From contig JAEUSS010000534.1 in assembly GCA_016788685.1 (NCBI GenBank), forward strand, positions 1 through 18,388: a stretch of DNA of 18,388 nt, in the 5' to 3' direction. The notes under the pieces are model-generated. The model saw only the letters and a program-made list of their open reading frames with translations, did no database searches and was not told where the DNA came from. The DNA is from Prolixibacteraceae bacterium. GTDB taxonomy: Bacteria > Bacteroidota > Bacteroidia > Bacteroidales > Prolixibacteraceae. Shown piece by piece: positions 1-7,452 of the stretch. Numbering within the stretch: the stretch's first letter is position 1; each line of letters starts with the position of its first letter. The position numbers were made by a program, and so were the translations under genes.

Positions 1-165
1 GATAATGGGAGATCCGCCTTTTTCAATTACTTTATTAATAGTATCCAATGCGGCACGCATGCGGGTATCATCAGTAATTACGAAATTCTCATCGAGCGGC
101 ACATTAAAATCTACTCGGATAAGTGCTTTCTTTCCAGCGAAATCATAGGTTTCGATCGTTTGCAT
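1..165 (-). CDS. pgk: Phosphoglycerate kinase, N-terminal fragment
   Basis: This is the first 55 codons of a minus-strand gene that runs off the left edge of the window. The ATG is at 163-165 and the frame stays open to base 1. The protein begins [20 protein letters not shown] and continues [20 protein letters not shown]. It carries the phosphoglycerate kinase signature RVDFNVPLD (about residues 18-26) and the substrate-loop arginine in TRMRAA. The enzyme transfers phosphate between 1,3-bisphosphoglycerate and ADP in cytosolic glycolysis. The gene diverges from holB across a 260-bp gap. It has its own predicted -7 box at 199-206, about 27 bases before the ATG allowing for the start of transcription. 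The family call is firm; the rest of the gene is not visible. Confidence 0.95.
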   Translation of the reverse strand, partial: MQTIETYDFAGKKALIRVDFNVPLDENFVITDDTRMRAALDTINKVIEKGGSPII

Positions 166-198
166 ATGTGTTTTTTTTAGAGTTACGTAAATTCAGCT

Positions 199-206
199 CA
201 AATATA
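199..206 (-). promoter_or_regulatory. Predicted pgk promoter, -7 box
   Basis: The minus strand reads TATATTTG here, which matches the Bacteroidota -7 consensus TAnnTTTG. Its distance from the pgk ATG at 165 would give a leader of roughly 25-30 bases. No convincing -33 TTTG lies upstream, so this rests on one box. Confidence 0.5.
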
Positions 207-300
207 AAAAATATATCAGTGTGATATGGGTTCGGCTCTTTTGCCTTTCTGAATTTAATGTTGAGGTAAGGTATTTATTGGTTGAGTTCAGAAGGCCTCA

Positions 301-332
301 GCGGGCGGGTGACTTAAAAGCCTCCCGCCCGC
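301..332. repeat. GC-rich intergenic hairpin in the pgk/holB gap
   Basis: GCGGGCGGG at 301-309 pairs perfectly with CCCGCCCGC at 324-332 around a 14-base loop. The stem is far more GC-rich than its surroundings. No T-run follows on either strand, and the flanking genes diverge from here, so a terminator makes little sense. A dispersed palindromic repeat, like the one at 9449-9471, is a reasonable alternative. Confidence 0.55.
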
Positions 333-396
333 AATGCCAGGCACAACTTGTTCAAATCTAAATTTCAGTCAAAAGTGGTTTTCCACACAGAATTGC

Positions 397-404
397 TATT
401 TTTG
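397..404 (+). promoter_or_regulatory. Predicted holB promoter, -7 box
   Basis: TATTTTTG matches TAnnTTTG and lies 21 bases before the holB ATG, which gives a leader of about 15 bases. No good -33 element is visible at the expected distance. Confidence 0.45.
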
Positions 405-425
405 ACACTCCACAATTAATCCAGT

Positions 426-1550
426 ATGTTTTTTAAAGAAGTTATCGGACAAAACGGCATCAAACAACGGCTGATCCAATCGGTTAAGGAAGAACGGGTG
501 AGCCACGCTCAGCTATTTGCCGGCCCGGCAGGAACGGGAAAACTGGCTCTTGCGATCGCCTATGCGCAATACGTTGCATGCACAAACCGCAAGGAAAACG
601 ATTCGTGCGGTGAATGTCCGTCGTGTAAAAAGTTCAGGAAACTGATTCATCCCGATCTCCATTTTGTATTTCCGGTAGTCAAAACACCCAAATTTAAGGA
701 ACCTGTTTCCGATAATTTCCTGGAAGAATGGCGCATGATGATCGGGCAAAACCCCTATTTCAATGTCGACCAGTGGTTTAACCAGATCGGTGTTGAAAAC
801 GCGCAGGGGCTGATTTATTCGCACCAAAGCGAGGAAATCATCAGGAAGCTGAACCTCAAATCATACGAGTCGGAATACAAGGTGATGATCATCTGGCTGC
901 CCGAAAAAATGCACGTGGCCTGTGCCAACAAACTGCTGAAAATGATTGAGGAACCGCCGGTTAAAACCTTGTTTATCCTGATCACCGAAAACGAAGAGGA
1001 CATCATCAGCACCATCCGCTCGCGATGCCAGCTGATTACCATTCCTCCCATCGATACGGATTCGCTGACCGCGGCAATCCTGCAATTACCCGATGCCGAA
1101 GGCTGCGACATCCGCAACATTGTGCACCTGGCCAAAGGAAATTACGGAAAAGCCATCGAGCTGCTCCAGCCCGATGAACAAACGCTCTTTAACCTCGAAC
1201 GATTTAAAGAACTGATGCGTTTTTCGTACGGAAGAAAATACAGCGACCTGTTCAAATGGGTGGATCAGGTAGCTACAATTGGCCGCGAAAAACAAAAAAG
1301 TATGCTCAATTATTGCCTGGTTGTTCTGCGCGAGAACTTTATCTACAACCTGAAGAACCGCGAATTAACTTTTATGAGCGATCAGGAAGAAGAATTCTCG
1401 AAGCGGTTTTCACCTTTTATCAACGAACGAAACATCATTGAGCTGACTGAAGTTTTCGAAACAGCCTTTGCACACATCGGGATGAACGGGAATCCGAAAA
1501 TAATTTTCACTGACATAACGTTTAAAGTCATGAAACTGATCAGGAAATAG
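426..1550 (+). CDS. holB: DNA polymerase III clamp loader, delta' subunit
   Basis: The product is 374 residues and belongs to the clamp-loader AAA+ family, which loads the sliding clamp during replication. A P-loop GPAGTGK is at residues 33-39. A zinc-module cysteine set follows (C52, C61, C64, C67, with CGECPSC). The SRC motif typical of clamp-loader subunits is at 199-201. The segment where Walker B should lie reads KVMIIWLPEKM (152-162) and lacks the DEA/DEx acidic core, so ATP hydrolysis by this subunit is doubtful. That fits a delta' role better than gamma/tau, and the length is also short of a DnaX protein. A -7 box lies just upstream. The downstream gap of 251 bases suggests that ricT has its own promoter. 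Confidence is high for the family and good for delta'. Confidence 0.9.
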   Translation: MFFKEVIGQNGIKQRLIQSVKEERVSHAQLFAGPAGTGKLALAIAYAQYVACTNRKENDSCGECPSCKKFRKLIHPDLHFVFPVVKTPKFKEPVSDNFLEEWRMMIGQNPYFNVDQWFNQIGVENAQGLIYSHQSEEIIRKLNLKSYESEYKVMIIWLPEKMHVACANKLLKMIEEPPVKTLFILITENEEDIISTIRSRCQLITIPPIDTDSLTAAILQLPDAEGCDIRNIVHLAKGNYGKAIELLQPDEQTLFNLERFKELMRFSYGRKYSDLFKWVDQVATIGREKQKSMLNYCLVVLRENFIYNLKNRELTFMSDQEEEFSKRFSPFINERNIIELTEVFETAFAHIGMNGNPKIIFTDITFKVMKLIRK

Positions 1551-1628
1551 AGATAAAAAAAACGAAAGACATTTTCTCTTCAACTATTCAGAAAACATAA
1601 AGCAGCTTTTTTTATCGGGTTTTATAAC

Positions 1629-1636
1629 TATTTTTG
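1629..1636 (+). promoter_or_regulatory. Predicted ricT-operon promoter, -7 box
   Basis: TATTTTTG, followed by CACGAAC, matches TAnnTTTG. It would start a transcript near 1642 with a leader of about 160 bases before ricT, a leader that contains the palindrome at 1718-1735. A T-run at about 1607-1613 is the only candidate for the -33 region. Confidence 0.45.
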
Positions 1637-1717
1637 CACGAACAGAATAACTCCTGGCCGAACAACAACTGAGCCGTTTCAGAAAACAAAACAACTGCGA
1701 TTTGGAGCAGTAATGAA

Positions 1718-1735
1718 TTTTGGAGCGCTCCAAAA
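1718..1735. promoter_or_regulatory. Perfect 18-bp palindrome upstream of ricT, candidate operator
   Basis: TTTTGGAGC is followed directly by its exact reverse complement GCTCCAAAA. An outer pair CAGTA (1708-1712) and TACTG (1739-1743) flanks the palindrome almost symmetrically. A further half-site, TTTGGAGC, lies at 1701-1708. The zero-length centre argues for a dimeric protein site in DNA rather than an RNA hairpin, although a 7-bp stem with a GCGC loop could form. There is no T-run, so it is not a terminator. The centre is 76 bases upstream of the ricT ATG. Confidence 0.5.
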
Positions 1736-1801
1736 CACTACTGACGACCAAACATTCTAATGTTCTGAACTTGACTTTTAAACTTTTGATTTGACTCGAT
1801 T

Positions 1802-2926
1802 ATGGATGATCTCAACTTGGTTGATCGCGGCTGTTGCAATGGCCATGGTGGTACCTGCTCAAAACTCCACGTTTATGATTGGCTTGATGATGTAATCAAC
1901 ATTGCCAATCCGTCTGATCTGGTCGAAGTCCGGTTCAAGAATACACGTAAAGATTTCTTCAGAAACGTAAATAACCTGCAATTGGATCAGGGCGACATTG
2001 TTGCCGTTGAAGCCAACCCGGGACACGACATCGGCATCGTGACACTAACGGGCAACCTGGTTATCGACCAGATGAAAAAACACAAAGTCACGCTCGTTAA
2101 CGGCGAAGTGCGGAAAATATACCGGAAAGCCAAACAGGCCGATCTCGAAAAATGGAAAGAAGCCATTGCCCTGGAACACCAGACCATGATACGCTCGCGC
2201 CAGATTGCCAACGAGCTCAAGCTGAATATGAAAATTGGCGATGTCGAATACCAGGGCGACAAAACCAAAGCTATTTTCTATTATCTGGCCGACGACCGCG
2301 TCGATTTTCGCCAACTGATCAAAGTACTGGCCGATACATTTAAGATCCGGATCGAGATGAAACAAATCGGCGCCCGGCAGGAAGCAGGCCGTATCGGCGG
2401 AATCGGCCCTTGCGGACGGGAAGTTTGCTGCGCCTCGTGGATCAGCAACTTCGTTTCGGTAAACACCAACTCTGCACGCTACCAGGATATCTCACTGAAT
2501 CCGCAGAAATTAGCCGGACAGTGCGGCAAACTCAAATGCTGCCTCAACTTCGAAGTGGATACTTACATCGATGCCCAGAAAGATTTTCCTCCAACCAACG
2601 CTCCGCTCGAAACCGAAAACGGAAGTTTTCAATATCAGAAGGCCGATATTTTCAAACGAATATACTGGTACTCGCAAATTGGCGATAAATCAGGGAACTT
2701 TATAGCTGTTCCGGTCGACCGGGTGAAAGAAATCATCCGGATGAACCAGAACGGGAAGAAAGCGGCTCGCCTGATTCAGGACTTCGAAGCTAAACCGGTC
2801 GTTGAAAAAATGGGTTTCGAGGCCGGATCTGACCATGATTCGTTAACCCGTTTTGACAACCCGAAACGGTCGGATCACAAAAAAAGAAGCAACAGCCGCC
2901 GGAAAAAATTTAAGCCAAAATCATAA
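1802..2926 (+). CDS. ricT: PSP1-domain protein, RicT/YaaT family
   Basis: The product is 374 residues. The cysteine clusters and flanking words identify RicT/YaaT: C11, C12 and C19 near the N-terminus, GPCGREVCC (C204, C209, C210) and CGKLKCC (C241, C246, C247). The PSP1 C-terminal domain covers roughly 90-180, with the signature FRQLIKVLADTFKIRIEM and the Cys clusters after it. In Bacillus, RicT works with RicA and RicF as an iron-sulphur complex that steers RNase Y cleavage; in Bacteroidota its partners are not established. The last 20 residues are strongly basic (KKRSNSRRKKFKPK), which suggests contact with nucleic acid. The ATG at 1802 fits the conserved N-terminal RGCC segment. It begins a run with gldH, trmB and downstream genes, 69 bases before gldH. 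Confidence 0.9.
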   Translation: MDDLNLVDRGCCNGHGGTCSKLHVYDWLDDVINIANPSDLVEVRFKNTRKDFFRNVNNLQLDQGDIVAVEANPGHDIGIVTLTGNLVIDQMKKHKVTLVNGEVRKIYRKAKQADLEKWKEAIALEHQTMIRSRQIANELKLNMKIGDVEYQGDKTKAIFYYLADDRVDFRQLIKVLADTFKIRIEMKQIGARQEAGRIGGIGPCGREVCCASWISNFVSVNTNSARYQDISLNPQKLAGQCGKLKCCLNFEVDTYIDAQKDFPPTNAPLETENGSFQYQKADIFKRIYWYSQIGDKSGNFIAVPVDRVKEIIRMNQNGKKAARLIQDFEAKPVVEKMGFEAGSDHDSLTRFDNPKRSDHKKRSNSRRKKFKPKS

Positions 2927-2995
2927 GAATCAACCTGACACCGGTGGAAATTTAACTGATCACCGCTGGATTCTAAAAAAATACCAAACAAAAAG

Positions 2996-3466
2996 ATGAA
3001 ACAAATTCTGCCGATATTCCTGATTGTCCTCCTTTTCGTCGCCATCGTCTCGTGCGACCAGAAGAGGGTATTCGAATCGTATCACGAGTTGGACAAAAAC
3101 GGATGGAACAAAGACTCTGTCGTGGTCTTCAATGTAGAACTTTCTGACACCATGAAAAACCATAACCTGTACGTAAACATTCGCAACAAGGGCACCTACC
3201 CCTACAGCAACATTTATTTATTCCTGACCATTGCTTCGCCCGACGGAAACCAGCGGACTGACACCGTTGAGTTTACCCTGGCCGATCCTTCGGGGCGCTG
3301 GAAAGGAAGCGGAATCGGTGGTTTGCACGACAACCAGATTTTATACAAAAACGGCGTTTATTTCCCCAAGAAGGGCGAATATAAATTTGAAATCAAACAG
3401 GGCATGCGCGACAACGTACTCCAGGGAATCCGCGACATCGGAATCAGAATTGAGAAAACATACTGA
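2996..3466 (+). CDS. gldH: Gliding motility-associated lipoprotein GldH
   Basis: The product is 156 residues. It starts with a lipoprotein signal: K2, a hydrophobic stretch from about 4 to 18 and a lipobox ending at C20 (AIVSC). The mature part matches GldH: RVFESYHELDKNGW near the start, NIRNKGTYPYSNIYLF in the middle and GRWKGSGIGG with a C-terminal GIRDIGIRIEK. GldH is needed for gliding in Flavobacterium johnsoniae, but it also occurs in many non-gliding Bacteroidota, so the gene does not prove motility. The ricT-gldH order is one I know from other members of the phylum. The 69-base gap to ricT and 91-base gap to trmB suggest co-transcription. Confidence 0.9.
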   Translation: MKQILPIFLIVLLFVAIVSCDQKRVFESYHELDKNGWNKDSVVVFNVELSDTMKNHNLYVNIRNKGTYPYSNIYLFLTIASPDGNQRTDTVEFTLADPSGRWKGSGIGGLHDNQILYKNGVYFPKKGEYKFEIKQGMRDNVLQGIRDIGIRIEKTY

Positions 3467-3502
3467 TATCCGGCAAAAGCTATAAAATTTAAACACATCA
3501 AT

Positions 3503-3540
3503 CAGCTCCCGGCAAACAAACCACCTCAACCGGGAAACTG
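3503..3540. other. Intercistronic hairpin between gldH and trmB
   Basis: TCCCGG (3507-3512) pairs with CCGGGA (3530-3535) around a 17-base loop, and CAG (3503-3505) with CTG (3538-3540) extends it after a small internal bulge. No T-run follows, and trmB begins 17 bases later. It could shape mRNA processing or trmB translation, but this is a weak structure. Confidence 0.35.
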
Positions 3541-3557
3541 ATCTTAAAAACAGAATT

Positions 3558-4298
3558 GTGGGGAAGAATAAATTATCAAAATTTGCCGATCTGGCAACCT
3601 ATGAACACGTTGTTCAAATCACTTACAAAGAACTGGCAGCCGAAGAATTCAGGCTAAAAGGCAAATGGAGCGAGCTCTTTTTCGGGAACAACAACCCGAT
3701 TATTCTGGAACTGGGCTGCGGCAAAGGCGAATATACGGTCAAGCTGGCCTCTCATTTTCCTGAATTCAATTTTATCGGCATCGACATTAAAGGTTCGCGA
3801 ATGTGGAAAGGCGCCACTCAGGCCAAAGATATGGGCCTGAAGAATGTCGGTTTTCTGCGCACCAACATCGAAAATATCCGGATGTTCTTTGCCGGAGGCG
3901 AAGTGTCCGAAATCTGGCTGACTTTCCCTGATCCGCAGATGAAAAAGACACGCAAACGCCTGACGGCAACAAACTTCATCGAAAGCTACCGGCAAATCAT
4001 GGTACAAAACGGCATCATCCATCTGAAGTCGGACAGTAACTTCATGTACCGCTACACCGAAGCCATGGTAGCCGAAAACCAGTTTGAAGTGATCCGTCAG
4101 ACTGACGATTTATACCATTCGGAACTGCTCGACGAAGTGCTTGCGATCCAAACCTTTTACGAAAAACAATGGCTCGACCGCGGCCTGAGCATCAAATACC
4201 TGGCTTTCAGACTCAGTCACCGGAACCCGTTGCGGGAACCCGACGTTGAAATTGAAAAAGACCCGTACCGCAGTTTCGGCCGCAGTGCTAAAGAATAA
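3558..4298 (+). CDS. trmB: tRNA (guanine-N7)-methyltransferase
   Basis: The product is 246 residues and methylates G46 of tRNA with S-adenosylmethionine. The SAM-binding motif [13 protein letters not shown] is at about 49-60, the acidic motif II IGIDIKG at 73-79, and the TrmB-specific [17 protein letters not shown] at 119-135, with [10 protein letters not shown] after it. The start is GTG at 3558. It gives [15 protein letters not shown], which matches the usual N-terminus of Bacteroidota TrmB, and no in-frame ATG lies closer than the conserved region. It lies 91 bases after gldH and 48 before the next gene, inside the ricT run. The C-terminal tail [12 protein letters not shown] is short and unremarkable. 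Confidence 0.95.
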   Translation: MGKNKLSKFADLATYEHVVQITYKELAAEEFRLKGKWSELFFGNNNPIILELGCGKGEYTVKLASHFPEFNFIGIDIKGSRMWKGATQAKDMGLKNVGFLRTNIENIRMFFAGGEVSEIWLTFPDPQMKKTRKRLTATNFIESYRQIMVQNGIIHLKSDSNFMYRYTEAMVAENQFEVIRQTDDLYHSELLDEVLAIQTFYEKQWLDRGLSIKYLAFRLSHRNPLREPDVEIEKDPYRSFGRSAKE

Positions 4299-4302
4299 AG
4301 AA

Positions 4303-4321
4303 TTGCCGGAAAAACCGGCAA
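4303..4321. other. Hairpin just after the trmB stop
   Basis: TTGCCGG (4303-4309) and CCGGCAA (4315-4321) form a perfect 7-bp stem with an AAAAA loop, five bases after the trmB stop. There is no following T-run, and the next gene begins 26 bases on. A 3'-end mRNA stabiliser or partial attenuator is more likely than a full terminator. Confidence 0.5.
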
Positions 4322-4346
4322 CACCTGACACACTGAAATTCTCATC

Positions 4347-4679
4347 ATGAGTGATTTCTATGATAAAGTATATGAAGTCGTCCGGCTTATTCCGCCCGGC
4401 AAGGTAACTAGCTACGGAGCTATTGCGGCTTTCCTCGGCTCAGCACAATCATCGCGTATGGTAGGCTGGGCCATGAATAATGCGCATGTTCAGGAAAAAT
4501 ATGTCCCCGCTCACCGGGTGGTAAACCGGAACGGACTGCTGACCGGCAAACACCACTTTGGTTCGCCGGCCGTCATGCAGGAACTGCTCGAAGCCGAAGG
4601 AATCCGGGTAGAGGATGATCAGATTACTGATTTTGAAAAGCACTTCTGGAATCCGGCTACTGAACTTGCAATGGACTAA
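4347..4679 (+). CDS. Alkyltransferase-like (ATL) DNA repair protein, no active cysteine
   Basis: The product is 110 residues, the size of a single MGMT/Ogt C-terminal DNA-binding domain. It has the helix-turn-helix region with IPPGKVTSYGAIAAFLG (15-31) and the nucleotide-flipping arginine region SSRMVGWAM (35-43). The active-site motif PCHR of methyltransferases reads PAHR (54-57), so the methyl-accepting cysteine is Ala55, and the protein contains no cysteine at all. This is the pattern of ATL proteins, which bind O6-alkylguanine and hand it to nucleotide excision repair instead of repairing it themselves. I recall similar PAHRVV proteins in other Bacteroidota. It follows trmB by 48 bases and probably shares its transcript. 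Confidence 0.88.
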   Translation: MSDFYDKVYEVVRLIPPGKVTSYGAIAAFLGSAQSSRMVGWAMNNAHVQEKYVPAHRVVNRNGLLTGKHHFGSPAVMQELLEAEGIRVEDDQITDFEKHFWNPATELAMD

Positions 4680-4744
4680 TTTGTTGAAGTGTTGGCAAAG
4701 AAGCGCAAGCTCCGGCTGAAGAAAGATAAAATTGAGAAAACCTC

Positions 4745-4763
4745 CCGCCGAACCGTTTGGCGG
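4745..4763 (+). terminator. Possible weak terminator or attenuator before mrp
   Basis: CCGCCGAA (4745-4752) pairs with TTTGGCGG (4756-4763), including one G-T pair, around a 3-base loop, followed by ATTTTAC. The T-run is short. It lies in the 156-base gap between the ATL gene and mrp, so it may reduce read-through rather than stop it. Confidence 0.4.
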
Positions 4764-4835
4764 ATTTTACCGAACTTTACTCAGGCACTTTGTTGCTCAA
4801 CGATAGATGTAACCGAACTCAAAAAATAATAAGCA

Positions 4836-5951
4836 ATGACAGAAATACCACGTAAATTAATTGTACCCAAAAATATAACCGATGCTCTCCGGACCGTCAT
4901 TTTCCCCGGAAGTAACCAGGACGTCGTTTCACTGGATATGGCCCAGGAGATAAGGGTAGCCGGTAAAAAAGTTACATTCTCACTGGTGTTCCAGCGGTCG
5001 GACGACCCGAATATGGCTGCGGTTATTGCCGCCTGCGAAGAAGCTATCCAGACTCATCTTGGTGCAGAGGTTGAAATCAGAGGAAACATCACGGCAAAGG
5101 CAATCCACCAGATGGAGCGCCCGATTCTGCCCGGAGTAAAAAACCTGATTGCGGTGGCATCCGGAAAAGGGGGAGTAGGCAAATCAACCGTTTCGGTAAA
5201 CCTTGCTATCGCGCTGGCCAAAACCGGAGCTAAAGTGGGACTGATTGATGCCGATATTTTCGGACCATCAATCCCTAAGATGTTTGGTGCCGAAGACGTC
5301 CGGCCAGCCGGAGTGCGCGTTGACGGCAAAGAACGCATTCAACCAATCAGCAAATTTGGTGTCAGCTTTCTGTCGATCGGCTTTTTTGTAGCGACCGAAG
5401 ATGCCGTTGTGTGGCGAGGCCCGATGGCTTCCAACGCGCTCAAACAACTGATCACCGATGGCAACTGGGGAACGCTGGATTACCTGCTTTTCGACCTCCC
5501 TCCCGGAACAAGTGATATTCACCTGACGCTGGTTCAAACCGTTCCGGTTACCGGCGCCATCATTGTTACCACTCCTCAGGATGTGGCTTTGGCCGATGTT
5601 ATCCGCGGTGTCAACATGTTTAAAGGGAAAGGGGTTGATGTTCCGGTACTCGGGCTGATCGAAAACATGTCGTGGTTCACTCCGGAAGAACTTCCGGAGA
5701 ATAAATACTACATTTTCGGGAAAGATGGCGGAGTAAAGCTGGCCGAAGAGCTGGGATTACCTTTGCTTGGACAGGTTCCGATTGTGCAGGGAATCCGCGA
5801 AGGCGGAGATTCGGGCAACCCGGTCGCGCAGGATGCAGACTCGATAACCGGAAAAGCTTTTGCTGAAATTGCAGCCAATGTAATCCGTGAGGTTGACAAC
5901 CGGAATACCCATATGGATCCGACCAAAAAAGTAAAAGTCAGCCGGAAATAG
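4836..5951 (+). CDS. mrp: Mrp/ApbC (NBP35-like) P-loop ATPase with N-terminal MIP18/DUF59 domain
   Basis: The product is 371 residues. An MIP18/DUF59-type domain covers about 10-90. The P-loop ATPase follows, with the deviant Walker A GKGGVGKS at 110-117, LIDADIFGPS at 136-145 and FDLPPGTSD at 219-227. Proteins of this group carry or deliver iron-sulphur clusters to apoproteins in the cytosol. In Escherichia coli and yeast relatives a CxxC pair after the ENMS motif holds the cluster. Here the segment is ENMSWFTPEELPENKYYIFG (276-295) with no cysteine, and C67 is the only cysteine of the whole protein. Cluster carriage by the usual ligands is therefore unlikely. It ends the first gene run and is closed by a strong terminator. 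Confidence 0.9.
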   Translation: MTEIPRKLIVPKNITDALRTVIFPGSNQDVVSLDMAQEIRVAGKKVTFSLVFQRSDDPNMAAVIAACEEAIQTHLGAEVEIRGNITAKAIHQMERPILPGVKNLIAVASGKGGVGKSTVSVNLAIALAKTGAKVGLIDADIFGPSIPKMFGAEDVRPAGVRVDGKERIQPISKFGVSFLSIGFFVATEDAVVWRGPMASNALKQLITDGNWGTLDYLLFDLPPGTSDIHLTLVQTVPVTGAIIVTTPQDVALADVIRGVNMFKGKGVDVPVLGLIENMSWFTPEELPENKYYIFGKDGGVKLAEELGLPLLGQVPIVQGIREGGDSGNPVAQDADSITGKAFAEIAANVIREVDNRNTHMDPTKKVKVSRK

Positions 5952-5971
5952 TCAACGCACAGCTGATAGTT

Positions 5972-6020
5972 AAAAGCGGAATACGCAGTCATTTCTTCGG
6001 CTGCATATTCCGCTTTTTTA
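5972..6020. terminator. Rho-independent terminator after mrp
   Basis: A 17-bp stem (5972-5988 with 6001-6017) has one C-A mismatch and a 12-base loop, and ends in CGCTTTTTTA. Four A residues before the stem mean it could also work on the minus strand, although no minus gene faces it. Confidence 0.85.
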
Positions 6021-6293
6021 TGAAATCAGGCAAAAGCTCAGCACCTTGATTTTTTCAGTGACGGACCGATCAGCACCTTGCATTTTTAAAGAACGAATTC
6101 ATGGACGCTACCGTTTTAATCAGATTAAATTTTTACTTTTGTTCGGTTTAAAACAGCTATAAACAGGCAAGTTAAATACAATTTAAACAGCAAACCCGCC
6201 CGACATAGCTGACAAGTTGAAAATCAGGAATTAAAATTGCATTTTTCGCATCAGGAAAAATAACCAAGATAAAAACCAATTATAAAAAATAGC
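6021..6293 (+). promoter_or_regulatory. Upstream region of the ROK kinase gene with predicted promoter
   Basis: The 273 bases contain no plausible gene. TACTTTTG at 6134-6141 matches the -7 box TAnnTTTG and would give a leader of about 145 bases. An 11-base direct repeat TCAGCACCTTG occurs at 6038-6048 and 6070-6080, 32 bases apart and about 60-95 bases upstream of the box. It may be a regulator site or chance. The rest is AT-rich with no other structure seen. Confidence 0.45.
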
Positions 6294-7277
6294 ATGAAAA
6301 AAGTAGCAATAGGTGTCGATATCGGTGGTACAAATACTGCCATTGGTGTTGTTGACGATTTAGGAAATGTAATGGTGAAAGGCAATATTGTAACTCCGTC
6401 GCACGGAGATATTGACCGTTATATCAACGATTTGTCGCAAGCCATCCGCGAACTGATCAAATCGGTCAAGCTGCTGAATACTGACATCGAAATCCTGGGT
6501 ATCGGAATTGGAGCCCCCAACGGTAATTATTATACCGGAACCATTGAATATGCGGCCAACCTGTCGTTCAGGGGCGTGGTTCACTTGGTTGACCTCCTCA
6601 AAAACCAGTTTTCTGATATTCCGGCAATTGCATTGACCAATGATGCAAATGCAGCCGCAATTGGCGAAATGATTTACGGTGGAGCGAAAGGAATGAAAAA
6701 TTTCGTGATGTACACGCTGGGTACCGGCGTTGGAAGCGGAATCGTAGTAAATGGCGATTTGGTTTATGGCCATGACGGTTTTGCCGGAGAATGCGGCCAC
6801 ACCGTGCTCATTCCGGAAGGCCGCATGTGCGGTTGCGGAACCCCGGGACACCTCGAAGCATACTGCTCTGCTCCGGGAATGAAGCGCACTGCTTTTGAAC
6901 TGTTGGTGAAGTACAATGCCAACGACAGCCTGCTGGCCGACAAATCATTCCAGGAACTGGATGCCAAAATGATTTATGATGCAGCTGAAAAAGGCGACAA
7001 GGTTGCTCTTGAAGTTTTTGAACTGACAGGCAAATGGCTTGGTCAGGGGTTAGCCGATACGGTTCACTACCTGAGCCCGGAAGCAATCTTCCTGTTTGGC
7101 GGACCAACCGCTGCCGGCGACTATATTTTCAGACCGACCAAACAAAGCATGGAGCAATTCCTGCTCCCGATCTATAAAAATAAGATCAAAATTCTGCCTT
7201 CGCAGTTAAAACCCGGCGACGCCGCTATCGTTGGAGCAAGTGCGCTGGTTTACAAAGAACTGGAAAAAGCAAAATAA
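6294..7277 (+). CDS. ROK-family sugar kinase, probable glucokinase
   Basis: The product is 327 residues, a usual length for glucokinases of the ROK (repressor, ORF, kinase) family. The phosphate-1 loop GVDIGGTNT is at 7-15, the catalytic DxN-type segment TNDANAAAIGE is at 115-125 (D117 is the likely base) and the adenosine motif GTGVGSGI follows at 143-150. The ROK zinc site is GECGHT (165-170) with CGCGTPGHLE (179-188). The third cysteine of the usual CxCGxxGC is His186 here. There is no N-terminal helix-turn-helix, so it is an enzyme, not a ROK repressor. It would phosphorylate glucose or a related hexose in the cytosol; the exact sugar cannot be read from sequence. It is a single-gene unit between two terminators, with its own promoter. 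Confidence 0.88.
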   Translation: MKKVAIGVDIGGTNTAIGVVDDLGNVMVKGNIVTPSHGDIDRYINDLSQAIRELIKSVKLLNTDIEILGIGIGAPNGNYYTGTIEYAANLSFRGVVHLVDLLKNQFSDIPAIALTNDANAAAIGEMIYGGAKGMKNFVMYTLGTGVGSGIVVNGDLVYGHDGFAGECGHTVLIPEGRMCGCGTPGHLEAYCSAPGMKRTAFELLVKYNANDSLLADKSFQELDAKMIYDAAEKGDKVALEVFELTGKWLGQGLADTVHYLSPEAIFLFGGPTAAGDYIFRPTKQSMEQFLLPIYKNKIKILPSQLKPGDAAIVGASALVYKELEKAK

Positions 7278-7328
7278 GAAGAACAAACTGACTATCAAGC
7301 TATTGAAGTCAGAAACAACAAATATTTG

Positions 7329-7375
7329 AAAGGGAAGACCGACTGTTTTTTGTCGGCTTCCCTTTTCTCTTTTTT
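7329..7375 (+). terminator. Rho-independent terminator after the ROK kinase
   Basis: AAAGGGAAG (7329-7337) and CCGAC (7339-7343) pair with GTCGG (7352-7356) and CTTCCCTTT (7357-7365), leaving A7338 bulged and a T-rich loop. A long T-rich tail follows. It lies 52 bases after the stop codon. Confidence 0.88.
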
Positions 7376-7452
7376 ATTAATATTTGTTAATAAGTCTGGC
7401 CGTTTGCCTCAAATTTTCTAGTTTCACCATCGAAAACAATAAAAACGGAAAT

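Noticed and set aside
513..1295. Several minus-strand frames inside holB
   Set aside because: They overlap a well-supported gene, have no domain-like sequence, and are typical shadows of a GC-balanced coding frame.
2996..3466. GldH as proof of a gliding organism or a type IX secretion locus
   Set aside because: GldH is also found in non-gliding Bacteroidota, and no other gld, spr or por gene is in the window.
4689..4829. Open frame of 46 codons from GTG, lysine-rich (VLAKKRKLRLKKDK), between the ATL gene and mrp
   Set aside because: There is no ATG, the frame contains the hairpin at 4745-4763, and its second half (RILPNFTQALCCSTID) shows no protein-like pattern. Chance is more likely.
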